Positions 44,937 to 53,955 of a stretch of 60,118 bases of DNA are shown here, in pieces. A program made the position numbers and the translations under genes. Within the stretch, counting starts at the first letter, position 1, and every line of letters starts with the position of its first letter. This DNA comes from Bacillota bacterium (GTDB lineage Bacteria > Bacillota > Clostridia > Oscillospirales > Ruminococcaceae), in the NCBI GenBank assembly GCA_023433405.1, contig JAEZCT010000037.1:1-60118 (forward strand), read 5' to 3'. The notes under the pieces were generated by a model, which was not told where the DNA came from, did no database searches, and worked only from the letters and a program-made list of their open reading frames with translations.

Positions 44937-46073
44937 AGCGCCCCAGACCTCCTCGGCAATCTCTTTAATCAGCGTAATTTTATTCCACTGCTGTTCCTCG
45001 GTGAGGATGTTACCCTCCTCGGTGGACGCAAAACCGCATTGCGGACTGAGGCAAAGGCGCTCGGGCGGAACGATACCCGCCGCCTCCTTAATGCGCGCGA
45101 TAATCTCTTCTCTTTCTTCCAGCTCACCATTTTTGGAGGTGACAAGACCCAGCACCACCAGCTTGTTCTCCGACAGCTCCTTGAGTGGGGCGAAGTCACC
45201 GGCGCGGTCGGTATCGTATTCGAGGTAGTATGCCGAAACATTCTCGCCGCCCAGCAAGGTTTTTGCAACGGGATTGTATCCTCCCGTGGTTGCCCATGTG
45301 GAATGATAATTTCCTCGGCAAACATGGGTGGTCACTGTTAAGTCGTCGGGCAGGTTTTTCACTGCCTCATTGTTTAAGCGCAGGTAAAGTAACTGCAATT
45401 TTTCCGGGTTGTAGCTGTCGCCCGCCATCTGCTTCCAAAAGCCCGTGTCGCAGAGCATCCCCCAAGTGCAGTCATCCAGTTGGATGTTTCGGCAACCAAG
45501 CTCATAAAATTTAAGGATTGCCTCCCGGTATACAGCGGAGATATCGTGGTACAGCTCCTCCAGGTCCGGGTAGTATTTCGCAATTTCATCCTCATTGCTG
45601 CCACGCACCAGCTCCGCGTAAAACTGCGCGGGAGAGGGTATGCACTGCCTTGCCTGAACAGTTTCGCCCACCGTCTCCCTTAAAAACCGGTAATGCGTAA
45701 AAAAGGGATGCTCAGAAAGTGCCAGTTTTCCGCATAGCCTCGCAGAATCCGCGCGCGTTTCCTCCCCGTGAAAGAAATAGCCGTGATCATGGAGGATATG
45801 CTCCACACCGTCAAAGCCCCAGAAAAAGTCCAGGTGCCAGTAGCTGCGGCGGAACTCCCCATCCGTCACCGCCTGAAGTCCCAGCTCCCGTTGCTTTGCT
45901 ATAAGCTTTGTAATCTCTTCGTCCTCCACCCGTGTCAGTTCAGCTTGCGTTAGCCTGCCGGAGGCAAACCCCTCTCGCGCATCCTTAATGGCTTTCGGGC
46001 GTAAAAAGCTGCCTACTATGTCGTAGCGATACGGGGCGACAGTACGTCTGCCAGTGTTTTGATAGATTGCCAT
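44934..46073 (-). CDS. MetE-like methyltransferase, YxjG/YxjH family
   Basis: A 379-residue cobalamin-independent methionine-synthase-like protein without the N-terminal half of MetE. Zinc ligands are plausible in VTTHVCRGNYHS near 245 and SPQCGFAST near 345. The start YRYDIVGSFLRPKAIKDAR and the block LGLQAVTDGEFRRSYWHLDFFWGFDG are typical of YxjG. Bacillus homologues are linked to methionine metabolism. GGAG precedes ATG 46073. A LysR regulator gene stands just upstream on the same strand. Confidence 0.9.
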   Translation of the reverse strand: MAIYQNTGRRTVAPYRYDIVGSFLRPKAIKDAREGFASGRLTQAELTRVEDEEITKLIAKQRELGLQAVTDGEFRRSYWHLDFFWGFDGVEHILHDHGYFFHGEETRADSARLCGKLALSEHPFFTHYRFLRETVGETVQARQCIPSPAQFYAELVRGSNEDEIAKYYPDLEELYHDISAVYREAILKFYELGCRNIQLDDCTWGMLCDTGFWKQMAGDSYNPEKLQLLYLRLNNEAVKNLPDDLTVTTHVCRGNYHSTWATTGGYNPVAKTLLGGENVSAYYLEYDTDRAGDFAPLKELSENKLVVLGLVTSKNGELEEREEIIARIKEAAGIVPPERLCLSPQCGFASTEEGNILTEEQQWNKITLIKEIAEEVWGA

Positions 46074-46173
46074 TTTACCATTTCTCCTCTGCTATATCGA
46101 CTTATCCGATAGGATAATAACAATATAGCATGACAAAAGAGATATATGGTAACACAGAATATCGATCAGGATG

Positions 46174-46190
46174 TATAGGAAAAACCTATA
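46174..46190. promoter_or_regulatory. Candidate LysR operator upstream of the yxjG-like gene
   Basis: TATAGG-AAAAA-CCTATA is a perfect inverted repeat and contains TAGGAAAAACCTA, a T-N11-A LysR box. It overlaps the stop codon of the LysR gene and lies about 100 bases before the yxjG-like start. Confidence 0.45.
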
Positions 46191-47106
46191 ACAACTCTAC
46201 CCCATAATCCATCAAAACCGCCTTTAATTCCTCAAGGTAGGCAGAAGCCGAATGGGATAGCTGAACCTGACGGTTGGATATCCAACCCACCTGCATCTCG
46301 TCGTCCGCCTCAAGTAATACGGGTATGATATTATTGCCGTTTAGGTCGGCGCTGACAATGCCGGTGGAAATGGTGTAGCCGTTAAGGCCGATTAGCAGAT
46401 TAAACAGTGTGGCGCGGTCACTGACATGGATGCTCTTTGAATGGAAGGTTGTGCTTAATATCTCCTCAGAGAAATAAAACGAGTTATACTCCCCCTGCTC
46501 AAAGGAGAGATAAGGGTAATCCCGCAGATCATCAAGAGTCACGGACGCTTTGGTTGCCAGCGGATTGCCCGCACTGATAAAGATATGCGGTTTTGCATGA
46601 AGCAAAGGGTGAAATTCCAACCGATTCTCCTTTAGCAGTTTAACTATGACCTTTTTATTAAAGGGATTGAGATATAAAATGCCCAGTTCGCTGCGCAGGT
46701 TTCTTACATCCTCTATAATCTCATAGGTACGGGTTTCTCTCAGGGTAAACTCATACTCCTCCGCGCCGCTGTTTTTTATGAGGTTGACAAAGGCGTTTAC
46801 AGCAAAGGCGTAGTGCTGGGTGGAGATACAGCAAAGCTGCCGGGCTGGTTTTTTGCCAAGATAGCGCTGCTCAAGCAGCGCACTCTGCTCCACCACCTGC
46901 CGGGCGTAGCCCAAAAACTCCACGCCGTCGGTTGTGAGAACAACCCCCTTCGCGCTGCGGGTAAACAGCTCGATGCCAAGCTCCGCTTCCAGCTCCCTCA
47001 CCGAACTGGAAAGGCTGGGCTGGGCGATGAACAATCGTTTGGCAGCCTCGTTCATAGAGCCGCAGGCAGCAATTTCTATCATATACTTTAACTGCTGTAA
47101 GGTCAT
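46186..47106 (-). CDS. LysR-family transcriptional regulator
   Basis: A 306-residue LTTR. The N-terminal winged helix is MTLQQLKYMIEIAACGSMNEAAKRLFIAQPSLSSSVRELEAELG in character, and the C-terminal part is the LysR substrate-binding domain (SAGNPLATKASVTLDDLRDYPYLSF). GGAG stands nine bases before ATG 47106. It lies 112 bases upstream of the yxjG-like gene and probably controls it. The effector is not known. Confidence 0.93.
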   Translation of the reverse strand: MTLQQLKYMIEIAACGSMNEAAKRLFIAQPSLSSSVRELEAELGIELFTRSAKGVVLTTDGVEFLGYARQVVEQSALLEQRYLGKKPARQLCCISTQHYAFAVNAFVNLIKNSGAEEYEFTLRETRTYEIIEDVRNLRSELGILYLNPFNKKVIVKLLKENRLEFHPLLHAKPHIFISAGNPLATKASVTLDDLRDYPYLSFEQGEYNSFYFSEEILSTTFHSKSIHVSDRATLFNLLIGLNGYTISTGIVSADLNGNNIIPVLLEADDEMQVGWISNRQVQLSHSASAYLEELKAVLMDYGVELL

Positions 47107-47151
47107 TTCATCCCGCTCCTTCCTGCGTAAGCATCTTACCAGGCGGCTAAT

Positions 47152-48090
47152 CTAAAACCATTTATGCTTTTTAAAATACACCACGCACCCCGCAACCACG
47201 GCAAGGCTGACCGCGATAATTGCTGGGTACGCGAAGGGCAGGCGGTATTCGGGCATATCCAGATTCATGCCGTACCACCCCGCAATCAGGGTTAGTGGCA
47301 GAAAAATTGCGGTGATAACCGTAAATACCTTCATAATTTCATTGAGTCGGATATCCACCTGCGATTGATACGCCTCGCGGATTTGTGTGACGTAATCGCG
47401 CAGGTTCAGCACGCTGTGGTACAGACGATCCACCCGGCTTAAGAGTATCTTAAAGCCGCGCAGCGACGCCTTGTCAAATAATCCGTTTTCATTGCCGGTG
47501 ATATAATCCAGCACGCCCAACAGCTGCTCGTAATACCGCTTAAGCACCATTAGGCGCTTGCGCAGTAAGATGATGGAGTGGATGCAGTCCCGCTTCGCAT
47601 CCTCCACAATCACCTCGTTTTCGAGGTTAATGATACCCTGTTCTAAATCCTCCAGACGGTCGGAATCCTTTTCAATGAGATATTCAAAGAAAAAGCCAAG
47701 CAGCCTGCCTAGGCTGGCATCCGGCAGGTCGTCGTTCTTCACCCGCTCCAAAAGCTCATTTACGGTGAGTGGGTTTTCGCACATGAAAAGCAACAGGTTC
47801 TTTTGAAAGAATATCGAAACACGTTCAAACGGCTCCTCTTGCCCCTGAATACGCAGCAGGCTGATACAGATTACGTCCATCCCCTCATGGCTCTCAAACC
47901 GGGCGGAGCGGTTTGAGAGCGCGTGTGCAGCCAGAGCGGGAGAAATGCCAAAGCGTTCCGCCGCCGCTTCTGCCTCCTTCGCAGAGAACACACCCACCCA
48001 CTGCGCCCCCATTGCCGCCAAATCTGACTGTACCTGAGATATGCTCTCCTCCTCCAACAGCTTGCCGTTCTGCATCCGGTATAACATCAT
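47152..48090 (-). CDS. CorA-family divalent cation transporter
   Basis: A 312-residue protein with a long cytoplasmic N-terminal domain with coiled helices and two C-terminal membrane helices (about 250-272 and 283-303). The signature YGMN appears in LIAGWYGMNLDMPEYR. It should move magnesium or related ions as a pentamer. The start may be at 48090 or at the next ATG, 48087. It is upstream of the LysR gene, same strand, 45 bases apart. Confidence 0.92.
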   Translation of the reverse strand: MMLYRMQNGKLLEEESISQVQSDLAAMGAQWVGVFSAKEAEAAAERFGISPALAAHALSNRSARFESHEGMDVICISLLRIQGQEEPFERVSIFFQKNLLLFMCENPLTVNELLERVKNDDLPDASLGRLLGFFFEYLIEKDSDRLEDLEQGIINLENEVIVEDAKRDCIHSIILLRKRLMVLKRYYEQLLGVLDYITGNENGLFDKASLRGFKILLSRVDRLYHSVLNLRDYVTQIREAYQSQVDIRLNEIMKVFTVITAIFLPLTLIAGWYGMNLDMPEYRLPFAYPAIIAVSLAVVAGCVVYFKKHKWF

Positions 48091-48141
48091 CCCGCACCCT
48101 TTTCTGTGTGTTTTCTATCTTTTTCAATAGCCGATCTGCAC

Positions 48142-48161
48142 TTTTTAGGGAATTAGTATTA
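48142..48161. repeat. Solo right end of the dispersed repeat
   Basis: CTTTTTAGGGAATTAGTATTA resembles the right arm of the family; no matching left arm is seen. Similar solo ends stand near 30354, 36755 and 38583. Confidence 0.4.
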
Positions 48162-48317
48162 GTGTAGCACCGGCGAAGGAGAATTGCAATTGCGGGCGCC
48201 AAACCGAACCAAAGCACATTTCTTTGAGATTATGTCCATTCCTCCGGTACTGTTTTAAAACAAAACGCTATACTGAAAGAGGATGGATTTGCTTTATTCG
48301 GGATAGGGGGTTGCGCT

Positions 48318-48818
48318 ATGCTGGAAACCTTTGAGTACAATCGCGCGGCGGCGGTGAATTACGCCCACGAATGGGCGTTTACCCGCAACCCGCGCTACGC
48401 GGATTTTGAAAACTACGGTGGTGATTGTACCAACTTTATATCACAATGTGTGTACGCGGGCAGCCTCCAGATGAACTATACGCCGGTGCATGGATGGTAT
48501 TACCTGGACCTCTCCAACCGCACTCCGTCGTGGTCCGGGGTGGAATTCTTTTATAAGTTCATGACTAAAAACAGCGGCGAAGGGCCGTTTGCGCGCAGGG
48601 CGCAGATTTCGGAAATTATGCCGGGGGATGTGGTCCAGCTCCGGTTTGAGCCCGGACGTTTCGGGCATTCCCTGCTGGTGGTATCGGTTACCTCACCCGA
48701 TGAATCGGGCATTCGCATCGCCACCCATACCTTTGACAGCGACAATCGCCCGCTCAACACCTATCAGTTTCAAGAGGCGCGTTTCATACATTTTGAGGGT
48801 ATGAGAAAGTATGTTTAA
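48318..48818 (+). CDS. Amidase_6-type cysteine amidase
   Basis: A 166-residue single-domain protein. The line YNRAAAVNYAHEWAF and the catalytic area GGDCTNFISQCVYAG (Cys near 37), with GRFGHSLLVVSV (His near 118), fit the putative amidase domain found in Firmicute wall or spore-related proteins. No signal peptide is visible, so it may act inside the cell. AGGGGG lies seven bases before ATG 48318. Substrate unknown. Confidence 0.88.
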   Translation: MLETFEYNRAAAVNYAHEWAFTRNPRYADFENYGGDCTNFISQCVYAGSLQMNYTPVHGWYYLDLSNRTPSWSGVEFFYKFMTKNSGEGPFARRAQISEIMPGDVVQLRFEPGRFGHSLLVVSVTSPDESGIRIATHTFDSDNRPLNTYQFQEARFIHFEGMRKYV

Positions 48819-48857
48819 TTGTACATTAGCCCGGTTTCTGTAAGCTTACATTTTTAA

Positions 48858-48893
48858 ATAAAAGGCTCACGGTATGCCGCCGCGAGCCTTTTA
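48858..48893. terminator. Terminator after the amidase gene
   Basis: AAAAGGCTC and GAGCCTTTT pair around a short GC-rich inner stem, followed by TAT. Confidence 0.75.
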
Positions 48894-48894
48894 T

Positions 48895-49012
48895 CCTATT
48901 ATCCGATTTAAAAGGGTAACCGTGTATAGCAATAAAGCGAAAAGCTTTGGTTTATGAGTTTTCACGCGGGTAATATACGCTATTCTACACTTCAAGAGGA
49001 GATTAGCCTTAT
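48895..49012 (+). repeat. Dispersed palindromic repeat, diverged copy
   Basis: It runs from CCTATTATCCGATTTAAAAG through GCGAAAAGCTTTGGTTTATG to GGAGATTAGCCTTATA. The stem sequence next to the ends has changed on both sides in a compensating way (GGGTAACCGTGTATAG and GTATATTACC-like). It fills much of the 309-base gap before the DUF421 gene end. Confidence 0.8.
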
Positions 49013-49127
49013 AGCAGCATTTACGCTTTTGTCGGAATAGCGTATTGCGAATACTGCTAAGGAAATAATTGACTTGAGAATCTCCGAGCATTATAATAGT
49101 GTAACGATCTACAAAAAATTGCGCAGG

Positions 49128-49838
49128 CTACAGCGAAGGAACCTTGTTCTCCCCGTTTTCGGACGAAAGCCTTGATACATAAACCTTGCCCTGCAGGTCG
49201 CAGTCCGCATAAAACACCTCATGAACTTCGCGGATACCATGCTGCTCCAGCTGCGCAAAAAACCATGCCTTATCCCGGTTTAGCTGTATCAGGTTGCGCT
49301 CCACAAGCTTTCCGTCAATTATTAGGGGAATGGGCAGGCTCTTGGCGTCGGGACTCAGCTGAAAATCCGAAGGGGTTGCCGCGCGAAACCGGGTCTTTTT
49401 GAGGACGCTGACATTGCCGCTGCTTTCAATTATGGCGTATTCCACCTCGTTAAGGTCAAAGACATCCTTTTCTCTTAACGCCATCAGCACATTTTCCACC
49501 GAGTATTTGAGGCGTTTCATATTCTCTTTAATAAACTGGCCGTTTTGAATAATCACGGTTGGTCCAAATGTAATCTTGCGCGCCAGCTTCTTGTTGTTAA
49601 TTAGGATATAACTAACCAGATATTGCAAAGCAACAATCAGCACGACGGCAAACATCGTTGGCAAATGGGGTATGGTCGGCTCCGCGATATCCGCGCCGAT
49701 GACACTACCAATTACGATTATGGATAAAAAATCATAAACCGGAAGCTCGCCGATGTTTCTTCTGCCGGTTTTCAGTGTCAAAAGTAGAATGAGTGCCATT
49801 GCCGACACAATTCGAGCAGCTATTACGAAATAAGTCAT
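49128..49838 (-). CDS. DUF421 membrane protein (YetF family)
   Basis: A 236-residue protein with three membrane helices in the first 90 residues (the second starts near DFLSIIVIGSVIGADIA) and a cytoplasmic YetF-type domain. The family line LKYSVENVLMALREKDVFDLNEVEYAIIE is clear. GGAAGGG precedes ATG 49838. Function is not established; some Bacillus relatives are linked to spore germination. Confidence 0.9.
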   Translation of the reverse strand: MTYFVIAARIVSAMALILLLTLKTGRRNIGELPVYDFLSIIVIGSVIGADIAEPTIPHLPTMFAVVLIVALQYLVSYILINNKKLARKITFGPTVIIQNGQFIKENMKRLKYSVENVLMALREKDVFDLNEVEYAIIESSGNVSVLKKTRFRAATPSDFQLSPDAKSLPIPLIIDGKLVERNLIQLNRDKAWFFAQLEQHGIREVHEVFYADCDLQGKVYVSRLSSENGENKVPSL

Positions 49839-49964
49839 ATCAAAGCCCTTCCATTTTTTCTTATTATTGTGGTCGAATCCTTATCATTTAAAACATTCTT
49901 GCCGGTTAAGGCTTACCGAAAAAAAGCTCAAAGAACATGCAAAACATAAAAATCGAGGGAACAT

Positions 49965-50930
49965 ATGAAACACATTCGCAGTCGTTACAGCAAATCGCAT
50001 TTGTTTGCACTGGCAACCATTATTCTGTGGGCATCCGCTTTTCCGCTTACCAAGCTCGCGCTCGGCTATTATTCCGTGCATTCGATAGGGGTGCTGCGCT
50101 ATACGGCTGCGTCTGCCGTTTTGCTAATCATTGCTCTTTTTAAAAAAATAGGCCTCCCAGCTCTCAAGGACATCCCAAAATTTCTGGTTTCCGGGGCGCT
50201 GGGCTTTACCGTTTATATGATTGTGTTTAACGAGGCCTCCCGCACCCTGTCGTCGGCGACGGGCAGCATTCTTATCTCCTCGGCGCCTGTCATTACCGCG
50301 CTTTTGGCGGGACTGGTTTTTCGGGAAAGGATACATCCTTTGGGCTGGGCCGCAATTGGCATTTCCTTTATCGGGATCCTGGTGCTGACGCTGTGGGATG
50401 GCGTAATCTCTATGAACACAGGGGTGTTTTGGATGCTTGCGGCCTCGCTGTGCATTAGCCTCTATAATCTGTTTCAGCGCCAATATGCCAAGCGGTACAC
50501 GGCGCTGCAATCCACCGCCTACAATATCTTTGCGGGCACGCTTCTGCTTCAGATTTTCATGCCCAAGGCCGCCGGTGAGATTGCCGCCGCGCCGCCGATT
50601 CAGTGGGCAATTATTATTTTCATGGGGTTGTTCCCCAGCGCGCTTGCCTACCTTTTTTGGGCGACTGCAATTTCCTGCGCGGAGAAAACCAGCGACGTCA
50701 CCAACTTTATGTTTGTAACACCGTTTCTTGCTTCAATTATGGGCTTTATCATGATTGGCGAAATGCCCTCCCCCGCTACCTTTGCAGGAGGTGTGTTGAT
50801 TATTGGCGGTCTACTTGTGTATGAGCGTGTAAACGTAAGGGTGAAGACCTTAGCGGCGTCTTTGCAGGAGCCGGATTCCGAGCCGAAGGACAAAACCGCT
50901 CCTCCTGTACTTGCAGGCAAAGACCACTAA
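49965..50930 (+). CDS. EamA/DMT-family transporter
   Basis: A 321-residue protein with about ten membrane helices in two EamA repeats (FALATIILWASAFPLTKLAL and GVFWMLAASLCISLYNLFQ). GAGGGA lies before ATG 49965. Such transporters often export amino acids or metabolites; the substrate cannot be read. Confidence 0.9.
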   Translation: MKHIRSRYSKSHLFALATIILWASAFPLTKLALGYYSVHSIGVLRYTAASAVLLIIALFKKIGLPALKDIPKFLVSGALGFTVYMIVFNEASRTLSSATGSILISSAPVITALLAGLVFRERIHPLGWAAIGISFIGILVLTLWDGVISMNTGVFWMLAASLCISLYNLFQRQYAKRYTALQSTAYNIFAGTLLLQIFMPKAAGEIAAAPPIQWAIIIFMGLFPSALAYLFWATAISCAEKTSDVTNFMFVTPFLASIMGFIMIGEMPSPATFAGGVLIIGGLLVYERVNVRVKTLAASLQEPDSEPKDKTAPPVLAGKDH

Positions 50931-50980
50931 GCCGGTACGCGGCCGACACTTAAAAAGCAGAATCCGCACAGACCTAGCAA

Positions 50981-51026
50981 GGCGGGCTTCTATCGTAATT
51001 TTTCGGTGGAAGCCCGCCTGATTTTT
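50981..51026 (+). terminator. Terminator after the EamA gene
   Basis: GGCGGGCTTC and GAAGCCCGCC pair around an 18-base loop and are followed by TGATTTTT. Confidence 0.9.
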
Positions 51027-51154
51027 CTCATGTGTGACTTAATCACTGCAATTTAAGGCTAAAAGAGATAGAATTGTATCAGCGTTTTTACCTGTTAAGC
51101 GTTTAACAATGATATTTAAACGGTAATTTATTCTTAGGAAAGGCGGCTAATGCT

Positions 51155-53587
51155 ATGAGCAGGTACCTGATTGTAGGCGGCGTCGCGGGGGGCGCATCCG
51201 CGGCGGCAAGGCTGCGCAGGCTGGATGAGCACGCGGAAATTATTATGTTTGAGCGGGGCGAATACATCTCCTTCGCCAACTGCGGCTTGCCCTATTACAT
51301 CGGCGGGGAGATTACCGAACGCTCCGCCCTTACCCTGCAAACTCCCGCTAGCTTTCACGCGCGTTTTAATGTGGATGTGCGTGTGCAAAACGAGGTGGTT
51401 GCGATAGACCCCGCGGCAAAGACCGTAACGGTGAAAAACCTTAAAACGGGCGAAGAATACCGGGAGGGCTACGATAAGCTGATTCTTTCCCCCGGTGCGG
51501 AGCCTATTAAGCCGCGCATTGAGGGGGCGGATAACCCCCGCGTATTTACCCTGCGCAATATACCCGATACTTACCGCATTAAGGATTATATCGACATCCA
51601 TAAGCCACGGACAGCCGTGGTGGTGGGCGGCGGCTATATTGGAATGGAGATGGCCGAAAACCTTGCACACGCGGGTGTGGCGGTAACCATTGTAGAGTTT
51701 GCCGACCACGTTATTGCGCCGCTGGATTATGATATGGCATGCGATGTGCATAACCATATCCGGGATAAGGGCGTGCGCCTGATTCTGGGCGATGGAGTCA
51801 AGGCGATTGCGGAGGACAAAAACAGCCTTAAGGTCTCGCTGGGCTCCCAGGAGCTGAGCGCAGATATGGTTATGCTCTCCGTGGGTGTCCGTCCCGAATC
51901 CTCCTTAGCCAAGGACGCGGGGCTTTCGGTGAACGCGCAGGGCGCAATAATGGTAAACGAGCGGATGCTGACCTCGGATGAGAACATCTACGCCGTGGGT
52001 GACGCGGTGGAGGTTATAGACCTTGTAACTGGCACAACGGGCTATGTGCCTCTTGCCGGCCCCGCAAACAAGCAAGGGCGCATTGCGGCGGATAACATTG
52101 CGGGTATTCCCAGCAGCTATGGCGGCACCCAAGGCACCGGCATTCTCAAATGCTTTGACCTTACCGTTGCGACCACCGGCATTACCGAGACGAAGGCACG
52201 CAAGGCGGGGTATGATTACGGCAAGTCCTTCACCTACTCCGCGTCTCATGCGTCCTATTATCCGGGCGCTGTCAATATGGCGCTAAAGCTGATCTTTGAA
52301 AACGCCACAGGCCGTATCTTAGGCGCGCAGATTGTCGGCTTTGACGGCGTGGATAAGCGCATTGACGTCATCGCGACCGCCATGCGGGCCGGTATGACGG
52401 TATATGACCTGACAAAGCTTGAGCTTGCCTATGCCCCTCCCTTCTCCTCCGCGAAGGATCCTGTGAATATGGCGGGCTTTGTGGCGGAAAACACTCTTAC
52501 CGGCAAGGCAAATATCTTTCACTGGCACGACGTGGAGGCATTGCCCCGCGACGGCAGCATAACCCTTTTGGATGTGCGCACCGCGCCTGAATTCCGTAAC
52601 GGTCACATGGATGGATTTATTAACATCCCTCTCGACGAGCTGCGCGCGCGTATTGGCGAGCTTGACCGTTCAAAGCCCGTGTACGCCACCTGCCAGATTG
52701 GTTTGCGCGGCTATGTGGCCTGCCGAATCCTCGGCGCGCTGGGCTTTGAATGCTATAACCTTTCTGGCGGCTACCGCCTGTATATCAGCATCTTTGGCAG
52801 AGGTATGAAAACACAGAGTGAAAGCATCCTCATAAACAGCGAGACTATGCTCCCCACCGCCGCGCCCACTATCCGCGTGGATGCCTGCGGACTGCAATGT
52901 CCCGGACCTGTCATGAAGCTGGCCGAAGCGGTGAAAAAGGCTTCGGACGGTGAAATCATCGAGCTGCGCACCACCGACCCCGCGTTTTCCTCCGATGTGG
53001 AGGCCTGGTGCCGCCGCACCGGTAATGCCTTTGGCGGTGTTAGCAGTGAAAAGGGCATTTTTACAGCACTCGTTAAAAAGGGTGGTGCGAGCATGTGCGC
53101 CGCGGCGGGAGTAAAGGGCGACAACAAAAACATTATCGTGTTTTCGGGCGACCTTGATAAGGCCATTGCCTCATTTATCATCGCCAATGCCGCCGCGTCC
53201 ATGGGGCGCAAGGTTTCCATGTTCTTCACCTTCTGGGGGCTTAATATCCTCCGCAGACCCGAAAAGGTGAAAACCAGCAAGGACTTTATGAGCAAAATGT
53301 TTGGCTTAATGATGCCCCGCGGCTCCAAACGCCTGTCCCTTTCCAAAATGAACATGGGCGGCATGGGTGCTAAGATGATTCGCGGTGTGATGAAAAACAA
53401 GAATATTGACAGCCTGGAGGACTTGATTCGCGCCTCCCTGCAAAACGGGGTGGAACTGGTGGCCTGCTCTATGAGTATGGACGTTATGGGAATTAAGCCC
53501 GAGGAGTTAATGGATGGCGTAAAGCATGGCGGCGCCGCCGCCATGCTCGCAAATGCCGAGGAATCGGATATGTCCCTGTTTATCTAA
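51155..53587 (+). CDS. CoA-disulfide reductase-type flavoprotein with rhodanese, TusA and DsrE domains
   Basis: An 810-residue fusion. Residues 1-445 form a FAD/NAD(P)H disulfide reductase with GGVAGGASAAARLRRLD, the active Cys43 in SFANCGLPYYIGG, and an NAD loop VVVGGGYIGMEMAENL. Residues 450-545 are a rhodanese with loop CQIGLRG. Residues 570-640 are TusA with ACGLQCPGPVMKL. Residues 655-810 are a DsrE/F-like domain with MFFTFWGLNILRR. The set suggests transfer of persulfide sulfur within one chain, acting on CoA or protein persulfides or polysulfide. Close relatives with the same domain set are known in Firmicutes. No partner gene is adjacent. Confidence 0.93.
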   Translation: MSRYLIVGGVAGGASAAARLRRLDEHAEIIMFERGEYISFANCGLPYYIGGEITERSALTLQTPASFHARFNVDVRVQNEVVAIDPAAKTVTVKNLKTGEEYREGYDKLILSPGAEPIKPRIEGADNPRVFTLRNIPDTYRIKDYIDIHKPRTAVVVGGGYIGMEMAENLAHAGVAVTIVEFADHVIAPLDYDMACDVHNHIRDKGVRLILGDGVKAIAEDKNSLKVSLGSQELSADMVMLSVGVRPESSLAKDAGLSVNAQGAIMVNERMLTSDENIYAVGDAVEVIDLVTGTTGYVPLAGPANKQGRIAADNIAGIPSSYGGTQGTGILKCFDLTVATTGITETKARKAGYDYGKSFTYSASHASYYPGAVNMALKLIFENATGRILGAQIVGFDGVDKRIDVIATAMRAGMTVYDLTKLELAYAPPFSSAKDPVNMAGFVAENTLTGKANIFHWHDVEALPRDGSITLLDVRTAPEFRNGHMDGFINIPLDELRARIGELDRSKPVYATCQIGLRGYVACRILGALGFECYNLSGGYRLYISIFGRGMKTQSESILINSETMLPTAAPTIRVDACGLQCPGPVMKLAEAVKKASDGEIIELRTTDPAFSSDVEAWCRRTGNAFGGVSSEKGIFTALVKKGGASMCAAAGVKGDNKNIIVFSGDLDKAIASFIIANAAASMGRKVSMFFTFWGLNILRRPEKVKTSKDFMSKMFGLMMPRGSKRLSLSKMNMGGMGAKMIRGVMKNKNIDSLEDLIRASLQNGVELVACSMSMDVMGIKPEELMDGVKHGGAAAMLANAEESDMSLFI

Positions 53588-53621
53588 CGTCAGCCCCATT
53601 TTATAACCAGCTGCTTCAAAG

Positions 53622-53735
53622 CTCCTCAACTCAAAAGGTGTAGAAATGCAGGTAATTACCCGCGTGAAAGCCCATAAACCAAAGCGCTTTACTTGATTGT
53701 TATGCGCCTTGTAGCGGATAAACGGATATTAGCAT
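53622..53735 (-). repeat. Dispersed palindromic repeat, inverted copy
   Basis: The complement of the family is read here: TCCTCAACTCAAAAGGTG, CCCGCGTGAAAGCCCATAAA and CGGATATTAGCATA. This is the only clear copy in the opposite orientation. Confidence 0.75.
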
Positions 53736-53756
53736 AAGCAATCCGAAACCTCCCAC

Positions 53757-53802
53757 GATAAACCGTGCGACGGCAGTTTTTTTGGCCGCTGTGCGGCTTA
53801 TC
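53757..53802. repeat. Hairpin repeat of a second family, copy 2
   Basis: GATAAACCGTGCGACGGCAG pairs with GGCCGCTGTGCGGCTTATC. It is similar to the hairpin at 36661-36707. T-rich sequence follows, so it could also end transcription of the flavoprotein gene. Confidence 0.6.
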
Positions 53803-53855
53803 ATTTTTAATTCCAATATTTAGGTATTCCCTTGACAACTTAACAAATTATTTAT

Positions 53856-53883
53856 TTGATTTTTTCGGTGGGTATGTTAGAAT
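53856..53883 (+). promoter_or_regulatory. Probable promoter of the SGNH hydrolase gene
   Basis: TTGATT (53856-53861) and TAGAAT (53878-53883) lie 16 bases apart, 72 bases before the start codon. Confidence 0.5.
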
Positions 53884-53955
53884 ATAATACGGTTGTAGAT
53901 GAAAATTTTGCGTAAACGGACAAGTGTTTTTAAATGTCAGGAGGATTACCCAATT

